Shown here piece by piece: positions 49,069 to 50,601 of a stretch of 50,601 bases of DNA. The position numbers were made by a program, and so were the translations under genes. Position 1 is the first letter of the stretch. Each line of letters opens with the position of its first letter. Source of the stretch: Streptomyces viridiviolaceus (lineage in GTDB: Bacteria; Actinomycetota; Actinomycetes; Streptomycetales; Streptomycetaceae); contig NZ_BMWA01000042.1 of assembly GCF_014650995.1 (NCBI RefSeq), positions 1 through 50,601 on the forward strand, in the 5' to 3' direction. Under the pieces are notes generated by a model that saw nothing but the letters and a program-made list of their open reading frames with translations, made no database searches and was not told where the DNA came from.

Positions 49069-49533
49069 ATGACCGCCCTGCGCACCGCCACCGGACTCGA
49101 CGAGATCAAGGCCCTCGCCGGCGCCGACCTCGGCCGCACCGACTGGCAGGAGATCACCCAGGAGCGGGTGGACACCTTCGCCGACGCCACCGGCGACCAC
49201 CAGTGGATCCACACCGACCCCGAGCGCGCCGCCACCGGCCCCTTCGGCGGCACCATCGCCCACGGCTACCTCACCGTCTCCCTGATCATCCCCCTCTTCA
49301 ACCAGCTCCTGGCCATCGAGGGCACCTCGATGAGCATCAACTACGGCCTGGACAAGGTCCGCTTCCCGCACCCCGTGCGCGTCGGCGCCAAGATCCGGCT
49401 GCACGGCACGGTCGACTCCGTCGAGGACGTCCGCGGCAACGGGGTCGAGATGCGCATCGCCTTCACCGTGGAGATCGAGGGCGCCGACAAGCCGGCCTGC
49501 GTCGCCCAGGCCATCTACCGCCACTACGCCTGA
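49069..49533 (+). CDS. couM: MaoC-type enoyl-CoA hydratase, CouM-like
   Basis: A 154-residue hot-dog-fold hydratase. The hydratase-2 catalytic pair is Asp43 and His48 in ATGDHQWIHTD, followed by GPFGGTIAHGYLTVSL; MSINYGLDKVRFPHPVRVGAKIRL completes the fold. It would add water to the hydroxycinnamoyl-CoA made by the ligase. Last gene of the operon, 11 bases after the ligase stop, followed by a strong terminator at 49568-49606. Confidence 0.88.
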   Translation: MTALRTATGLDEIKALAGADLGRTDWQEITQERVDTFADATGDHQWIHTDPERAATGPFGGTIAHGYLTVSLIIPLFNQLLAIEGTSMSINYGLDKVRFPHPVRVGAKIRLHGTVDSVEDVRGNGVEMRIAFTVEIEGADKPACVAQAIYRHYA

Positions 49534-49567
49534 CCCCGCAAGGCCGGCACACGCCGTTCACCGCGCC

Positions 49568-49606
49568 CAGCGCCCCCGGCCCGTCCGACGGAGTACGGGG
49601 GCGCTG
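49568..49606. terminator. Terminator between the cou-like operon and the DHFR-like gene
   Basis: CAGCGCCCCC (49568-49577) pairs perfectly with GGGGGCGCTG (49597-49606) around a 19-base loop. It lies 34 bases past the MaoC stop and ahead of the convergent reductase gene, so it can serve both. Confidence 0.65.
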
Positions 49607-49686
49607 CCGCAGCGCCGCAACGCCCCCCGCCACGTCTCCGGGACTGCCGCGCGATCTCTTTTCAGTCAACCGTGGACCGGGCGACA

Positions 49687-50256
49687 TCACGCACCGCGCA
49701 CCACGCGGTAGCGGAGGTGGACGACCGGGGAGCTGAAGGTGCGGGTCTCGACGAGTTCGAGATCCACCCGGCGCTCGTGCCGGGGAAAGAACGGAATGCC
49801 ACCGCCCACCAGCACCGGGTGGATCCTGGCCCGGTACTCGTCGATGAGATCCGACGCGGCCGCCTCGGCGGCGAGAGTCGCGCCGCCGATCGCGATGTCG
49901 CCCTCCCCCGGCTCGGCTCGCAACCGCTCGATCTCCTCCGCCAGGCCGCCGGACGCCAGGCGGGCGTTACCCCGCACCGCCGACAGCGTGGTGGAGAACA
50001 CCACCTTGGGGAGCGGCTTCCAGAGCGCGGCCCACTCGAGCATCGAGTCGTCGAGCGACGGATCCTGGTCGGCGGTCTCCCAGTACAGCATCGTCTCGTA
50101 CAGCCGTCGCCCCAACAGGTGGACGCCGACCTCTCGGATCTCGTCGATCCAGGAGCGAAAGACCTCCTCGTCGGGCGCCGTCCAGTCGAAGCGGCCGTCC
50201 GGCCCGGCGATGTAGCCGTCCAGTGAGACGTTCATCGAATAGGTCACTCTGCGCAT
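49687..50256 (-). CDS. Dihydrofolate reductase/RibD C-terminal-domain family protein
   Basis: A 189-residue RibD-C/DHFR-fold protein. Typical blocks are MRRVTYSMNVSLDGYIAG, VHLLGRRLYETMLYW, GDIAIGGATLAAEAAASDLIDEY and HPVLVGGGIPFF. The family binds NADPH; most members are uncharacterised reductases rather than true folate or riboflavin enzymes. The ATG at 50256 follows GAGGAGGAC by five bases; a longer open frame to 50424 is a shadow. It stands alone. Confidence 0.88.
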   Translation of the reverse strand: MRRVTYSMNVSLDGYIAGPDGRFDWTAPDEEVFRSWIDEIREVGVHLLGRRLYETMLYWETADQDPSLDDSMLEWAALWKPLPKVVFSTTLSAVRGNARLASGGLAEEIERLRAEPGEGDIAIGGATLAAEAAASDLIDEYRARIHPVLVGGGIPFFPRHERRVDLELVETRTFSSPVVHLRYRVVRGA

Positions 50257-50445
50257 CAGGAGTCCTCCTCGGTGACGGGGTCGACTGTAGGACCGCCGGA
50301 CGCCGGGGGACTCGTCGCAACGCGTGAGATCCGATGCCGCCGCGGAGCGTTCCGGACGGGCTGTGGGATCGTCCTGAGCCGCTGTCGCCGCAGCGTGAGC
50401 GGCGCTTCGCGGTCCGGGCCGCAAGCCGTTGCCGGACCAGTGCTG

Positions 50446-50601
50446 TCACGCCCGTGTGCCCCGGCGCGTCGTACCCGCCCCGCCACCACCCCCGGTCGAC
50501 TCCAGCACGGCTCGGGTGACCTCTTCGGGGGTGCGCGCGTCGGTGGCGACGACGACGGTGGCCACCTCCTCGTACAGATGACGGCGGGCCTCCATCAGCT
50601 C
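50446..50601 (-). CDS. C-terminus of a shikimate-kinase-like protein (partial, runs off the window)
   Basis: The last 156 bases encode, on the minus strand, 51 residues ending in TGA at 50446. The visible LMEARRHLYEEVATVVVATD followed by ARTPEEVTRAVLE matches the end of shikimate kinase, where R-x2-LY-EVA and D-RTPEEV are characteristic. The tail GGGGGAGTTRRGTRA is extra and low complexity. Shikimate kinase makes shikimate-3-phosphate. The rest of the gene lies beyond 50601, so identity depends on this segment only; another P-loop small-molecule kinase is possible. Confidence 0.65.
   Translation of the reverse strand, partial: ELMEARRHLYEEVATVVVATDARTPEEVTRAVLESTGGGGGAGTTRRGTRA

Noticed and set aside
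1..50601. Prophage, integrative element, insertion sequence, tRNA or rRNA gene
   Set aside because: No integrase, transposase, terminal inverted repeats with target duplication, or RNA-gene signatures were recognised by eye; a tRNAscan run and an IS-database search would settle it.

Overview
This is high-GC actinobacterial DNA, most likely from a Streptomyces chromosome. The support is extreme third-position GC, many GTG starts, ATGA/GTGA stop-start overlaps, TAnnnT -10 boxes, a type III PKS phenolic-lipid operon, a SpoIIE-type PP2C phosphatase and a sulfur-operon leader peptide of the kind found in streptomycetes. No rRNA, tRNA, CRISPR array, transposase or phage gene was recognised. The window is an accessory region rich in transcription factors (MerR, IclR, two LysR, TetR, MarR), each beside the genes it probably controls.

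Layout. 1-190: tail of an unidentified small gene, a strong hairpin and five 10-bp direct repeats. 0.3-4.6 kb, minus strand: a CaiB-type CoA transferase, an F420-type luciferase-like oxidoreductase, and a MerR regulator with a medium-chain reductase behind a textbook 19-bp-spacer MerR promoter. 4.6-10.5 kb, minus strand: an organosulfur operon running from a 27-residue leader peptide to a DszB-like desulfinase homologue, lipoprotein, permease, ATPase, a second binding-protein-like gene with no signal peptide, and an SsuD-like monooxygenase. A divergent IclR gene follows. 12-14.9 kb: an aminotransferase and a TetR/oxidoreductase pair with twin operators. 14.9-20 kb: a srsABC-like phenolic-lipid operon facing a UbiA prenyltransferase operon. 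20.5-22.6 kb: a GAF-PAS-GAF-PP2C phosphatase.

22.8-31.3 kb: a LysR-controlled cluster (two FAH-family hydrolases, cyclase-family hydrolase, FAD monooxygenase, ACMSD-type decarboxylase, extradiol dioxygenase, SDR). It looks like a meta-cleavage route for a carboxylated aromatic whose substrate I cannot name. It ends in a broken SDR/CoA-transferase fusion. 31.4-37.3 kb: UspA, a KhtTU-type antiporter, an AlkD-like protein, a Tat-type metallophosphoesterase and a gene split by an amber codon. 37.5-41 kb: pcaF-pcaI-pcaJ with a divergent LysR gene. 41-45 kb: a lipid kinase, a P450 remnant, a beta-helix membrane protein and a possible IclR remnant. 45.1-49.5 kb: a MarR gene divergent from SDR, amidohydrolase, CoA ligase and MaoC hydratase, the gene set of the Rhodococcus p-hydroxycinnamate (cou) pathway. 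The right end holds a RibD/DHFR-like reductase and the C-terminus of a shikimate-kinase-like protein.

How it fits together. The cou-like operon would shorten p-hydroxycinnamates to p-hydroxybenzoate. pcaFIJ would finish the beta-ketoadipate pathway that such acids feed. The 24-31 kb cluster adds a second ring-cleavage route. The sulfonate operon, phenolic-lipid operon and stress genes are separate modules. Several remnants (SDR/CoA transferase, amber gene, P450, possible IclR) show that the region has been reshaped by deletions.
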